This document shows, in pieces, positions 32,724 through 41,241 of a DNA stretch of 64,000 nt; the first letter of the stretch is position 1; every line of letters begins with the position of its first letter. A model generated the notes under the pieces. That model ran no database searches. It was not told the DNA's origin and worked only from the letters and a program-made list of their open reading frames with translations. A program made the position numbers and the translations under genes. The stretch comes from Gammaproteobacteria bacterium (lineage in GTDB: Bacteria > Pseudomonadota > Gammaproteobacteria > Steroidobacterales > Rariloculaceae): contig JAJDVG010000016.1 of NCBI GenBank assembly GCA_022826245.1, positions 51,044 to 115,043 of the forward strand, written 5' to 3'.

Positions 32724-34526
32724 TTAGCGTACCGGACCCGGGGCGACCGAGCTTATCGTGCCGCTCAGCGAGAACATCCAGATGCCGTCGCCGCGGGCGG
32801 CGCCTGCGAACACGCCGCCGCCTGCGTGAACGACCACGTACTGTTCGCCGGCGTGCTCGAAGGTCGTGACCGTGGTGTTCACGCCGGCATCGGTCATGAA
32901 CTCCCAGAGCAGCGCGCCGTTGCGCTTGTCGAGCGCGGTCAGCCGGCCGTCGTTGCGGCCCACGAACAGCAATCCTCCCGCCGTGACGATCGATCCGCTG
33001 TAGCAGATCTCGCGCCACTGCTGGCGCCAGGCGAGCCGGTTCGTCGTCACGTCGAGCGCCGCGAAGATGCCCCGATCATCGGCGTTGGTCTGCGTGAACC
33101 GTCCGCCCATGTAGACCTGGTTCGCCACGGGTGGCGGCAGGTCCTCATCGACCGTGAACGCGCTGATCCGGTCGGTCGCGCAGACGTAGAGCAGGTTCGT
33201 TTCCGGATCGTAGGAACTCGGCGGCCAGTTGGCGCCGCCCATCGTGCCGGGCTTGACGGCGATGGGATCGGTCCAGAACGGCGTGAAGATCCGGCCGTCG
33301 TTGACGATTCTTCCCTGTCCCTCGATGAGCGGCGTGCCCTCCGGCGGGATGTCGATCGACTGCGGGACGATGGCGTCGCCGATCGGGAACGGTTGCGTCG
33401 CGGACGTCGCCTGCCTTGGTTCCTGCGGTACGGGGCGTTCCTCGATGCCGATCAGCGGCTCGCCCGTCTCGCGGTCGAGGATATAAGCCCAGCCGGTCTT
33501 TGAGACCTGCACGAGGCCGCGGCGCAACTCGCCGTCGATCTCGGCATCGAAGAGCACGGCGGGGTTCGGCGAGTCGTAGTCCCAGAGGTCGTGATGGACC
33601 TGCTGGAAGTGCCAGCGGTACTCACCCGTCTGCGCGTCGACGGCCACGATCGACACGCTGAAGAGATTGTCGCCGGGACGCACGCCGCCGTGCAGGTCGG
33701 GACCGGGATTGCCGGTCGAGAAATAGACGAGGTCAAGCTCTGGATCGACCGCCGGCGTCTGCCAGACGGGAGCGCCGCCGTATTGCCAGGCGTCGCTGTC
33801 GGCGGGCCAGGTGTCGTGACCGTATTCTCCGGGCCCGGGAATGGTGTTGAACGTCCACCTGAGGCTCCCGTCGCGCGCGTCGAACGCCTTGACCTTGCCG
33901 CGGCTCGCCATCTCGCCGCCCGAGAACCCCGTGATCACGAGGCCGTCGTAGTACAGCGGCGCGCTCGTGATGCTGAAGCCGTCGCGCCAGCGTTCGGCCT
34001 CGATCGACCAGACGACCTCGCCCGTGCGCTGATCGAGCGCGGCGAGCCTCGCGTCGAGCAGCGCCACGTAGATCCTGCCGTCGCCCATCGCGACGCCGCG
34101 GCTCGACTTGCCGAACGGCACGCCGGCCGCGGGGTCCGGGTTGCCATGCCAGGTCCAGAGGATATCGCCCGTATCCACGTCCATCGCGAAGACATCGTTC
34201 GCGCCGTTGATGACGAAGAGCGTGCCTTCGTAGGCGAGTATCTGCGCCTGACCCGAATTGGACTGCGTTGCGCCGGATCCCATGCCCGTGCGCCATAGCG
34301 CCTTCAGGTCGGCCACGTTGTCGCGGTTGATCAGGTCGAGCGGAGAGTAGCGTTGATTGAAGACGTTGCCGCCGTTCGTGATCCAGTTGCTCGTCGGGTG
34401 CGCCGTGAGTTCCGCTGCGTCGAATGCCGGGGAGGCCGTAACATCCGCGGCGGCGGGTAGTTGCGCCGCTGCCGTGCAGATGAGGCTGGCGGCGCAGGCG
34501 CAGTTGCGAACGAAAGATCCCGACAT
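32724..34526 (-). CDS. PQQ-dependent dehydrogenase (quinoprotein alcohol-dehydrogenase type)
   Basis: A 600-aa exported protein starting MSGSFVRNCAC with a signal peptide ending LPAAADV. The PQQ beta-propeller is evident. NWITNGGNVFNQRYSPLDLI opens the domain. Tryptophan-docking-like repeats follow, such as GDILWTWHGNP, GEVVWSIEAE, GSLRWTFNT, GEYRWHFQQVHHDLWDYD and GALLWEFMTD. A catalytic-type region HDLWDYDSP and GGANWPPSSYDPE are also seen. There is no C-terminal heme motif (no CxxCH), so it is a quinoprotein and not a quinohemoprotein. It would pass electrons to a separate cytochrome c; several are encoded upstream. It oxidises an alcohol or aldehyde in the periplasm; substrate unknown. 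GAGG lies 7 nt before the chosen ATG. The PQQ synthesis genes are not in the window. Confidence 0.9.
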   Translation of the reverse strand: MSGSFVRNCACAASLICTAAAQLPAAADVTASPAFDAAELTAHPTSNWITNGGNVFNQRYSPLDLINRDNVADLKALWRTGMGSGATQSNSGQAQILAYEGTLFVINGANDVFAMDVDTGDILWTWHGNPDPAAGVPFGKSSRGVAMGDGRIYVALLDARLAALDQRTGEVVWSIEAERWRDGFSITSAPLYYDGLVITGFSGGEMASRGKVKAFDARDGSLRWTFNTIPGPGEYGHDTWPADSDAWQYGGAPVWQTPAVDPELDLVYFSTGNPGPDLHGGVRPGDNLFSVSIVAVDAQTGEYRWHFQQVHHDLWDYDSPNPAVLFDAEIDGELRRGLVQVSKTGWAYILDRETGEPLIGIEERPVPQEPRQATSATQPFPIGDAIVPQSIDIPPEGTPLIEGQGRIVNDGRIFTPFWTDPIAVKPGTMGGANWPPSSYDPETNLLYVCATDRISAFTVDEDLPPPVANQVYMGGRFTQTNADDRGIFAALDVTTNRLAWRQQWREICYSGSIVTAGGLLFVGRNDGRLTALDKRNGALLWEFMTDAGVNTTVTTFEHAGEQYVVVHAGGGVFAGAARGDGIWMFSLSGTISSVAPGPVR

Positions 34527-34761
34527 GAGCGGCCTCGCTGGGGCAGTGTCTGCTTGCAGCGAAACGATAGCATGGCGCGAGCGCGCAGTACCCGCCGTGA
34601 CGGTGTGCGCGTTGCGCACCGGTCACGCGGCGAAACGCTCACGATTGCGAACGCCGGCGAGCGGCGCTTCCAGGGGTTGCTGCGTGCGCGTCCGGCGTCG
34701 CTTGCGCAACGCGCGATCCGACCTCGTGCGCCGCTGGCTGTTCGGCGCGTGTCCGGTGCCC

Positions 34762-36213
34762 CTACTGTTGTTCGGCCTCGCGCCTCAACAGATTCGCGTA
34801 CGAGAACGAATAGTGCCGCGCGGGCGCATTGAGCGTCTGCTCGCCCAGTGCATCGAGCGCATCGGCCATGAGCAGCTTCGGCTCCGGATCGTCGGGCCTG
34901 AGACGCGTGACGTGTTGAGCGAGCTGGGCAGCGCCGAGCGGATCGCCGGCCGCCATCGCTTCTTGTGCCCTCGCCAGTAGCACGTCGACTCCGCCGACGA
35001 GTTCCGCCATGCGCTCGGACTGCCGGACGGGATTCTCGCGGTGCAGATTGAGCGGGTCGCCGTCGAACCAGCCGACTTCCTGGGCATAGATCTGGCGAAC
35101 CGTGCCCCAGACGCTGCCGTAGTAGTCGGCAAGATAGTCGAGTGAGGCGAACTGCTCGGGAAGCGCCGCGTACTCGACGAGTTCGTCGGGCGTCATGAAG
35201 CGCATCGCGCCTTCGATCGTGCGGTCGTAGACCCATTGCATGGCGTCGCGGCGGTTCGTGAGCTGTTCGACGGCGTTGTCCATGAGCGGATTGCCGTGGC
35301 CCGCGACGACCCGTGCGGGTTCTTCGGCGATCATCTTGTCGAGGCTGGCGATCCAGTCGCGAATCGACCGGTTCGTGCCCCTGAGCGGATAGACGTTGGG
35401 CCAGGTGTGGAACACGTTATCGCCGGCAAACAGGACCCGTTCCCCCGGCAGCCAGATGTAGAGATGGTCCGCCGTCTCGCCGGGCGCAGCGACGAGTTCG
35501 ATCTCGACGCCCGCGATCTCCAGTTCGATGCGTTCCTCCGTGAACGTGTGCGTGGGCGGCACGCGGCGAACGGGTGTCGCTCGCTCCTCCGGAGACATGG
35601 GCCGCGGTGGGCCGTTGAACTGCACGGTTTGCTCCGGCGACAGGTCGCCGCCCTGCGTGTCGGCCGGCCGCACGCCGCCCGAGAGTCCGGCGCCGCCCGA
35701 CACGAATCCCGCTTCGGCGGCCGCACGCGTCTCCGCGCCGAAGTTTGCCCGGGCCCAGACCTCGATTTCGCTGCCTTCGTCGGCAAACGCGCTCGCGCCG
35801 CGGAAATGGTCGCCGTGGCCGTGCGTGAAGATGATCGCCCGGATCGGTTTGTCCGTGATCTGCTCGAACTCACGGCGCACTTCGGCGGAAAGCGTGGGGG
35901 AATGGCCCGGATCGACGATGATGACGCCGTCGTCGCCGACGATCATCGAATTCGCCGAAAGCGTGATGCCGACCGCCGTGTAGACGTTGTCGGCGACCTC
36001 GAATACCTGCCTCGTGACGATCGAACTCCATCCCCGCAGTTGCTCGGTCGCGGCCGATTCCTGTGCTGTCGCCTGGCAGACCGGAAGCGCCGCGCCGAGC
36101 AGCGCGCTTGCCACCAATAGTTGGCGGCTATCGCGCCTTGTTTCCTTGTGCGACCCGGGACACTTGCCGCGGGGCGCCGAAGCGGGCCCATGGGAAAGAT
36201 TGAAGCGGTTCAT
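34762..36213 (-). CDS. Alkylsulfatase-like metallo-beta-lactamase-fold hydrolase
   Basis: A 483-aa exported hydrolase with an N-terminal signal that has a possible twin-arginine motif (ETRRDSRQLLVASALLG). The MBL signature THGHGDHFRG supplies His131, His133, Asp135 and His136. GETADHLYIWLPGERVLFAG and VVAGHGNPLM give further metal ligands. The C-terminal part has the alkylsulfatase dimerisation-type sequence SVWGTVRQIYAQEVGWFDGD followed by helical repeats, as in BDS1/SdsA1-type sulfatases. It lacks the extra C-terminal sterol-carrier-like domain of full-length SdsA1. It may hydrolyse a sulfate or other ester of the compounds oxidised by the neighbouring enzymes. GGAG lies 9 nt before the ATG. 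Confidence 0.85.
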   Translation of the reverse strand: MNRFNLSHGPASAPRGKCPGSHKETRRDSRQLLVASALLGAALPVCQATAQESAATEQLRGWSSIVTRQVFEVADNVYTAVGITLSANSMIVGDDGVIIVDPGHSPTLSAEVRREFEQITDKPIRAIIFTHGHGDHFRGASAFADEGSEIEVWARANFGAETRAAAEAGFVSGGAGLSGGVRPADTQGGDLSPEQTVQFNGPPRPMSPEERATPVRRVPPTHTFTEERIELEIAGVEIELVAAPGETADHLYIWLPGERVLFAGDNVFHTWPNVYPLRGTNRSIRDWIASLDKMIAEEPARVVAGHGNPLMDNAVEQLTNRRDAMQWVYDRTIEGAMRFMTPDELVEYAALPEQFASLDYLADYYGSVWGTVRQIYAQEVGWFDGDPLNLHRENPVRQSERMAELVGGVDVLLARAQEAMAAGDPLGAAQLAQHVTRLRPDDPEPKLLMADALDALGEQTLNAPARHYSFSYANLLRREAEQQ

Positions 36214-36250
36214 GCGATGACTCCTGCAAGAGGTTGCGCGCGCCGGAGAG

Positions 36251-36310
36251 AGGCCGCCTGCGGCCAGGCGTTTCGCTCATCGGCCGTCTTCGGCCAAGCG
36301 TTTCGCTCAC
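36251..36310. repeat. Two tandem 30-bp direct repeats
   Basis: Units 36251-36280 and 36281-36310 share a 19-nt core, CGGCC(A)GGCGTTTCGCTCA against CGGCCAAGCGTTTCGCTCA, spaced exactly 30 nt. Each unit also contains a GGCC-N-GGCC inverted element. They lie in the 182-bp gap between the hydrolase and the cytochrome-propeller gene and could be regulatory or merely a slippage product. Confidence 0.6.
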
Positions 36311-36395
36311 CCAGGCTCTCTATTCTCGCTCCTCGCGCCTTGTCAGGCCAGCGCCTCGCCGGTCTCGGCGCGACGCGGGGTTCTGCCACGGGCTG

Positions 36396-38276
36396 TTAGT
36401 ACTCGAGCGCGTTGCCCCTTGCCGGGTGGATACCGCTGTGGAATCCGCCCTGGTCGCGGACGACGTGAGGGTTGCCTTCCTCGTCGTACCAGACGAATAC
36501 GAGGCCGTGTGCGTCGCCGAAGTTCGGCATGTCGATCGCGTGCGTCTGAACGCGATCTTCCGTGTCGAAGACGTAGATGCGGCCGTCCGCGTTGCTCGTG
36601 CCCCACATCTCGCGGCCGTTGGGCGCGAGCAGCACATGGTCGACCTGGTAGCCGGAGAACACCGTCTCGACGGCGCGCCCGCGAGCCGTGTCGATCACGG
36701 TCATCGTGCGGCCGAACATTCCGGTCGTCTCGCCCTTGTCGGCCACCCAGATCTCGGACTCGTCCGCGTTGAGCGCCGCGCCGTACGGGCCGATGCCGGT
36801 CGGCGTGGTCCAGGCGATTTCACCTGTCTCGAGGTTGATCTTGTTGACGTAGGAATTGGCGCCGACGGGCACGTACATGAACTCCTGGTTGGAATCGATG
36901 ACGATCCAGTTCGCGCGGAATCCCGGGTAGGGATACTCCTGGACGACCTCCCAGGATTCGGGATCGACCCTGGCGACCCAGAACGGGCGCATCGTCGCGA
37001 ACTGGCCGCGGTTGTATTGCGAGGCCGCCAGGTAGGCGGAGATCGACGACGGGCCGTAGCCTCCGGGCTGCATCAGTATGTAGATGAACTCGCCGTCGGT
37101 GAACGAGGTGTAGGAGACGCCGCCAAGCTCCTCGTCGCGTATGCCGCCGACGACCTCGTCCGTCTCCGGGTCCATGAGGAACACGTCGAGGCCGTCTTCG
37201 TCACGCGCGAACGTGTCGACGAGCATGTAACGGTCCTGGAAGATCTGCGAGTGATGCATGCGTCCGCCGATCACGAGTTGCTCGACGGGCTGCAGGGTCA
37301 GCGCATCGGCCTTGATCAGCGACGCCGGTGTATCGAGCCCACCCACGGCGCGGTCTTCGGTACCGCCCAATGACGGTCGCGGTCCGATCACGTAGACGTA
37401 TCGGCCATCCGGCGTGACGGCTGTCGAGTGCACCGAGGCGCGCATCGTTACCGGAAAACGATACCAGGCGATGATTTCCTTGGTCGCGGCGTCGCCGACG
37501 ACGATCTGCACGGAGCCTTCCTCGTCGAAAGCTGCCGGCGTGAGGCCGGATCCCGATGCCGTATTCGGGAAACCGAGTTGCGGTGGCTGGCCGGCGCCCG
37601 TCGCTTCGTAGAAATAGACCTTGCCGGGTTCGGGTGTGAATTTCGGCTCGCCGGGCTCGTAAGTCCGCACCGAGCGAATGTCGTAGGTGCGCATGATGTT
37701 GCCGGGCTGCGACTTGCGCTCCCAGTCGGCGAGCACCGTGTCGAACTGCTCGACCTGGAGGATCAGTTCGTCGCGTTCGGTGATGACGAAATTGTCGGGT
37801 GACGCGTAGTACGAATAATCGCGCAAGCTCTCCATCGAGGCCTCGAGGTCGCCGATTACGGCTGCCGTGACCTCCCGGTTTGAAAGCGTCCGGATATACG
37901 CTGCCGTGGCGACGAAATCCTCGCGGCTCGCGTCCAGCGCGGCCGCGACATCGGCCATCTCCGGGTTCGTGTTGAACTGGTAGGCGATGTCGAACGCGCT
38001 CGGTGCGTGGGTCAGTGAAGGCGCATCGCCGCCTTCGCCGAACATGCCGTGGCAATCCCAGCATTCGCCGGTCATCTGGTAGATCTCCTGGCCGCGCGCG
38101 AGCACGGCGTCGAGGTCGCCGAGGTCCAGTCCGGGCTCGGGCTCGGGTGCGGGCGCAGGCTCGGGCGCGGCATCGCTCGGCGCGGTACCCGCATCGGTCG
38201 GTGCGTCACCCGACTGGCCGCAGGCCGCGACGAGCAGTGCCAGAGGAAGAAGCGGTATCAGTTTGTGTAGCAACAT
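36396..38276 (-). CDS. c-type cytochrome/beta-propeller lipoprotein, copy 1
   Basis: A 626-aa lipoprotein: lipobox LVAACG (Cys19), then a linker rich in Pro, Ala, Asp and Glu. An N-terminal cytochrome c module follows, with one heme site CWDCH (in MTGECWDCHGMFGEGG). The rest is a YVTN/N2O-reductase-like beta-propeller, with HSTAVTPDGRYVYVIG, GANSYVNKINLETGEIAW and VDHVLLAPNGREMWGTSNAD. Its neighbours (PQQ dehydrogenase, flavoprotein plus cytochrome c) suggest it carries electrons from periplasmic dehydrogenases, or is itself a hemoprotein dehydrogenase with the propeller as the catalytic or docking part. The next upstream gene is a tandem paralogue (about 90% identical by eye). GGAG at 7 nt before the ATG. 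Confidence 0.82.
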   Translation of the reverse strand: MLLHKLIPLLPLALLVAACGQSGDAPTDAGTAPSDAAPEPAPAPEPEPGLDLGDLDAVLARGQEIYQMTGECWDCHGMFGEGGDAPSLTHAPSAFDIAYQFNTNPEMADVAAALDASREDFVATAAYIRTLSNREVTAAVIGDLEASMESLRDYSYYASPDNFVITERDELILQVEQFDTVLADWERKSQPGNIMRTYDIRSVRTYEPGEPKFTPEPGKVYFYEATGAGQPPQLGFPNTASGSGLTPAAFDEEGSVQIVVGDAATKEIIAWYRFPVTMRASVHSTAVTPDGRYVYVIGPRPSLGGTEDRAVGGLDTPASLIKADALTLQPVEQLVIGGRMHHSQIFQDRYMLVDTFARDEDGLDVFLMDPETDEVVGGIRDEELGGVSYTSFTDGEFIYILMQPGGYGPSSISAYLAASQYNRGQFATMRPFWVARVDPESWEVVQEYPYPGFRANWIVIDSNQEFMYVPVGANSYVNKINLETGEIAWTTPTGIGPYGAALNADESEIWVADKGETTGMFGRTMTVIDTARGRAVETVFSGYQVDHVLLAPNGREMWGTSNADGRIYVFDTEDRVQTHAIDMPNFGDAHGLVFVWYDEEGNPHVVRDQGGFHSGIHPARGNALEY

Positions 38277-38315
38277 CGTTTTACTCCGTAAGGAATTCTG
38301 CCTGGGCGCTCCTGC

Positions 38316-40214
38316 TCAATATTCAAGCGTGTTGCCGAGCGCCGGGTTGATTCCGCTGTGGAACCCACCCTGGTCGCGCACGACATGCGGAGTTAGATCC
38401 TCGTCGTACCAGACGAACACGAGACCGTGCGCATCGCCGAAGTTGGGCATGTCGATCGCGTGCGTCTGGACGCGCTCTTCGGTATCGAACACGTAGATGC
38501 GACCGTCGGAATTGCTCGTGCCCCACATCTCGCGGCCGTTGGGCGCGAGCAGCACGTGGTCGACCTGGTAGCCCGAGAACACCGTCTCGACCGCGCGCCC
38601 GCGAGCCGTATCGATCACGGTCATCGTGCGGCCGAACATGCCCGTCGTCTCGCCCTTGTCGGTCACCCAGATCTCCGATTCGTCGGCGGTCAGCGCCGCG
38701 CCGTAGGGTCCGATGCCGGTCGGCGTGGTCCAGGCGATTTCACCCGTCTCGAGGTTGATCTTGTTGAGATAGGAGTTCGCGCCGACCGGGACGTACATGA
38801 ACTCCTGGCTGGAGTCGATGACGATCCAGTTCGCGCGGAAGCCCGGATACGGGTATTCCTGGACGACCTCCCAGGATTCCGGGTCGACCCTGGCGACCCA
38901 GAAGGGTCGCATCGTCGCGAACTCGCCGCGGTTGAATTGCGAGGCCGCCTGGTAGGCGGAGATCGACGACGGACCATAGCCTCCGGGCTGCATGAGGATG
39001 TAGATGAACTCGTTGTCGGTGAAGGAGGTATACGATACGCCGCCGAGTTCTTCGTCGCGTACTCCGCCGATGACCTCGTCGGTCTCGGGATCCATGAGGA
39101 ACACATCGAGACCGTCGTCGTCGCGCGCGAACGTATCGACGAGCATGTAACGGTCCTGGAAAATCTGCGCGTGGTGCATGCGTCCGCCGATCACGAGCTG
39201 CTCGACCGGCTGCAGGGTCAACGTATCGGCCTTGATCAGCGATGCCGGTGTATCCAGCGGCCCCGCCCTGCGAGCCAACGGGCGGTCTTCAGCCCCCGCG
39301 AATGACGGCCGCGGACCGATCACGTAGACGTATCTCCCATCGGGCGTTACGGCGGTCGAGTGAACCGAGGAGCGCATCGTCACGGGAAAGCGGTACCAGG
39401 CGATGACTTCCTTGGTCGCGGCGTCGCCGACGACGATCTGAACGGAGCCTTCCTCGTCGGACGCAGCGGGAGTCAGGCCTGATCCGGATATCGTATTCGG
39501 GAATCCGGCCATCGGCGGTTGACCGGCGCCCGTGGCTTCGTAGAAATAGACATTTCCGGGTTCGGGCGTGAATTTCGGTTCGCCCGGATCGTAGGTTCGC
39601 ACCGAGCGAATATCGTACGTCCGCATGATGTTGCCGGGCTGGGACTTGCGCTCCCAGTCGGCGAGCACCGTGTCGAAGCGTTCGACCTGGAGGATCAGTT
39701 CGTCGCGTTCGGTGATGACGAAGTTGTCCGGTGACGCGTAGTAAGAATAGTCGCGCAGGCTCTCCATCGACGCCTCGAGGTCGCCGATTACCGCTGCGGT
39801 GACCTCCCGGTTTGAAAGCGTCCGGATATACGCTGCCGTGGCGACAAAATCCGCGCGGCTCGCGTCCAGCGCGGCCGCGACGTCGGCCATCTCAGGGTTC
39901 GTGTTGAACTGGTAGGCGATGTCGAACGCGCTCGGTGCGTGGGTCAGGGAGGGCGCATCGCCGCCTTCGCCGAACATGCCGTGGCAGTCCCAGCACTCGC
40001 CGGTCATCTGGTAGATCTCCTGGCCGCGCGCGAGCACGGCGTCGAGGTCGCCGAGATCGAGCGCGGGCTCCGGTGCGGGCTCGGACTCGGTTGCAGGTTC
40101 GGGCGCGGCATCGCTCGGCGCGGTACCGGCATCGGTCGGTGCGTCACCCGACTGGCCGCAGGCCGCAATGACAAGAGTCAGAGGAAGAAGCGGTATCAGC
40201 TTGTGCGGAAACAT
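38316..40214 (-). CDS. c-type cytochrome/beta-propeller lipoprotein, copy 2
   Basis: A 632-aa tandem duplicate of 36396-38276, 39 bp upstream. It has the same lipobox (IAACG), acidic Pro/Ala linker, CWDCH heme site and propeller. The differences are mostly conservative (PQLGFPNTASG versus PMAGFPNTISG) plus a short insertion around DRPLARRAGPLDT. The close similarity suggests a recent duplication, or one kept homogeneous by conversion. GGGAG precedes the ATG. It is part of the minus-strand run downstream of the flavoprotein and cytochrome genes. Confidence 0.82.
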   Translation of the reverse strand: MFPHKLIPLLPLTLVIAACGQSGDAPTDAGTAPSDAAPEPATESEPAPEPALDLGDLDAVLARGQEIYQMTGECWDCHGMFGEGGDAPSLTHAPSAFDIAYQFNTNPEMADVAAALDASRADFVATAAYIRTLSNREVTAAVIGDLEASMESLRDYSYYASPDNFVITERDELILQVERFDTVLADWERKSQPGNIMRTYDIRSVRTYDPGEPKFTPEPGNVYFYEATGAGQPPMAGFPNTISGSGLTPAASDEEGSVQIVVGDAATKEVIAWYRFPVTMRSSVHSTAVTPDGRYVYVIGPRPSFAGAEDRPLARRAGPLDTPASLIKADTLTLQPVEQLVIGGRMHHAQIFQDRYMLVDTFARDDDGLDVFLMDPETDEVIGGVRDEELGGVSYTSFTDNEFIYILMQPGGYGPSSISAYQAASQFNRGEFATMRPFWVARVDPESWEVVQEYPYPGFRANWIVIDSSQEFMYVPVGANSYLNKINLETGEIAWTTPTGIGPYGAALTADESEIWVTDKGETTGMFGRTMTVIDTARGRAVETVFSGYQVDHVLLAPNGREMWGTSNSDGRIYVFDTEERVQTHAIDMPNFGDAHGLVFVWYDEDLTPHVVRDQGGFHSGINPALGNTLEY

Positions 40215-40248
40215 GGGCTTGTCTCCCTGGAGATCCTGGCCAGCTCGC

Positions 40249-40746
40249 TCAGAACCCGGCGAACCGGAACGGGTGGACTCGCGCGAGACGCGGATCGGTG
40301 GACATGGGCTCGATGGTCCACGACACCAGTCGGATCGGGGTCATCGATTCGCTTAGCAATGCGGTCGATTGTGAGGCGCCGAAGCCTGTGCCGTCCGTAG
40401 CGATACCTGTCGGGTAACGCAGGACATGGCGCTGGTCGCGCGCAAGGTAGCCGAGCTGCACGGCCGACGATTCGAGCGTGACACCGGCCAGCAATGCGGG
40501 GCCGGTTCGCCAACGCTGGTACAGGTCGCCAAACCAGAGCTCGGTGATGTCTCCGGAAATCGCGTGCAGTCGCGCGCCGAACTCGTTGGCGCGCGCTGCG
40601 AACGACCGTGCGAGCTCGAAGCGCGAGTCGTAGACGACCTTGTAGAGACCCGGCCAGGCAATGTCGTTGGCGGCGGCCCATGACCCCGCAAGCGGCAACA
40701 CGCCTAACGCCACACTGCGGGTGATGAAATCGCGTCTGTCGATCAT
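40249..40746 (-). CDS. Tat-exported protein of unknown function
   Basis: A 165-aa protein starting MIDRRDFITRSVALGVLPLA, a clear twin-arginine signal. A GTG three codons upstream is an alternative start. The mature part (GLYKVVYDSRFELARSFAAR, GDLYQRWRTGPALLAGVTL, ARVHPFRF) has no motif I recognise. The gene lies 12 bp after the cytochrome c stop and 34 bp before the cytochrome-propeller gene. Tat export suggests folding in the cytoplasm, perhaps with a cofactor, or hitch-hiking with a partner. Function unknown. Confidence 0.7.
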   Translation of the reverse strand: MIDRRDFITRSVALGVLPLAGSWAAANDIAWPGLYKVVYDSRFELARSFAARANEFGARLHAISGDITELWFGDLYQRWRTGPALLAGVTLESSAVQLGYLARDQRHVLRYPTGIATDGTGFGASQSTALLSESMTPIRLVSWTIEPMSTDPRLARVHPFRFAGF

Positions 40747-40758
40747 CCGGCCCACCGG

Positions 40759-41241
40759 CTAGGGGTTATTGCGCATGAGGTAAGCCGTGAGCGCCTGGAG
40801 ATCGGAGTCGGGGATCTCCGTCGGACGATAGGCCGCCATTCCAATGTCACCGCGGACGAATTCCCTGATGAACTCCGGAGTCAGGGTCGTGCGCGCTTCG
40901 AGCGAACCCGGCACTGCGCCGGCGTACTTTTCCTCGAGCATGACCGTGGCGCCGCTGTTGTGCGGATCGGTGCCGTGGCAGTGTATGCAGTAATTTTCGA
41001 AGACGGCCTTGCCGCGCGCCTCGTCGCCGTCGTCCTGGGCGCCGGCGAGCGCCCCGAAGCCAAGGCACAGACCAAGAAGAATCGGGCGCACGACCCTGGT
41101 GCCCGAAACGATCGCGGTACGCCGCCGGCGAGCGGCGACCCCGCGCCGAAAGCGATCGAATCGATTGCGGCGTTCGAGGGTCGGGCGCGCTCCGGCGCCC
41201 GCTTGCACCGTGTCGCCTGTGTGCCGGGTTCCGGCGCTCAT
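40759..41241 (-). CDS. Small c-type cytochrome, probable partner of the flavoprotein
   Basis: A 160-aa frame with a single heme c site CIHCH in ARGKAVFENYCIHCHGTDPH and a likely Met axial ligand near GMAAYRP. Its start overlaps the flavoprotein stop (ATGA, 41238-41241), the same flavoprotein-cytochrome coupling as p-cresol methylhydroxylase (PchF-PchC) and eugenol hydroxylase. The first ~45 residues are Arg-rich and precede a good signal peptide (RPILLGLCLGFGALAGAQ). The true start may therefore be an in-frame GTG at 41091, giving 110 aa, closer to a normal small cytochrome. It would accept electrons from the FAD enzyme. Confidence 0.82.
   Translation of the reverse strand: MSAGTRHTGDTVQAGAGARPTLERRNRFDRFRRGVAARRRRTAIVSGTRVVRPILLGLCLGFGALAGAQDDGDEARGKAVFENYCIHCHGTDPHNSGATVMLEEKYAGAVPGSLEARTTLTPEFIREFVRGDIGMAAYRPTEIPDSDLQALTAYLMRNNP

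Noticed and set aside
36128..36310. A 60-codon frame with MSETLGRRRP and MSETPGRRRP repeats
   Set aside because: It merely translates the 30-bp tandem repeat and the start of the hydrolase gene; no ribosome site and no family.
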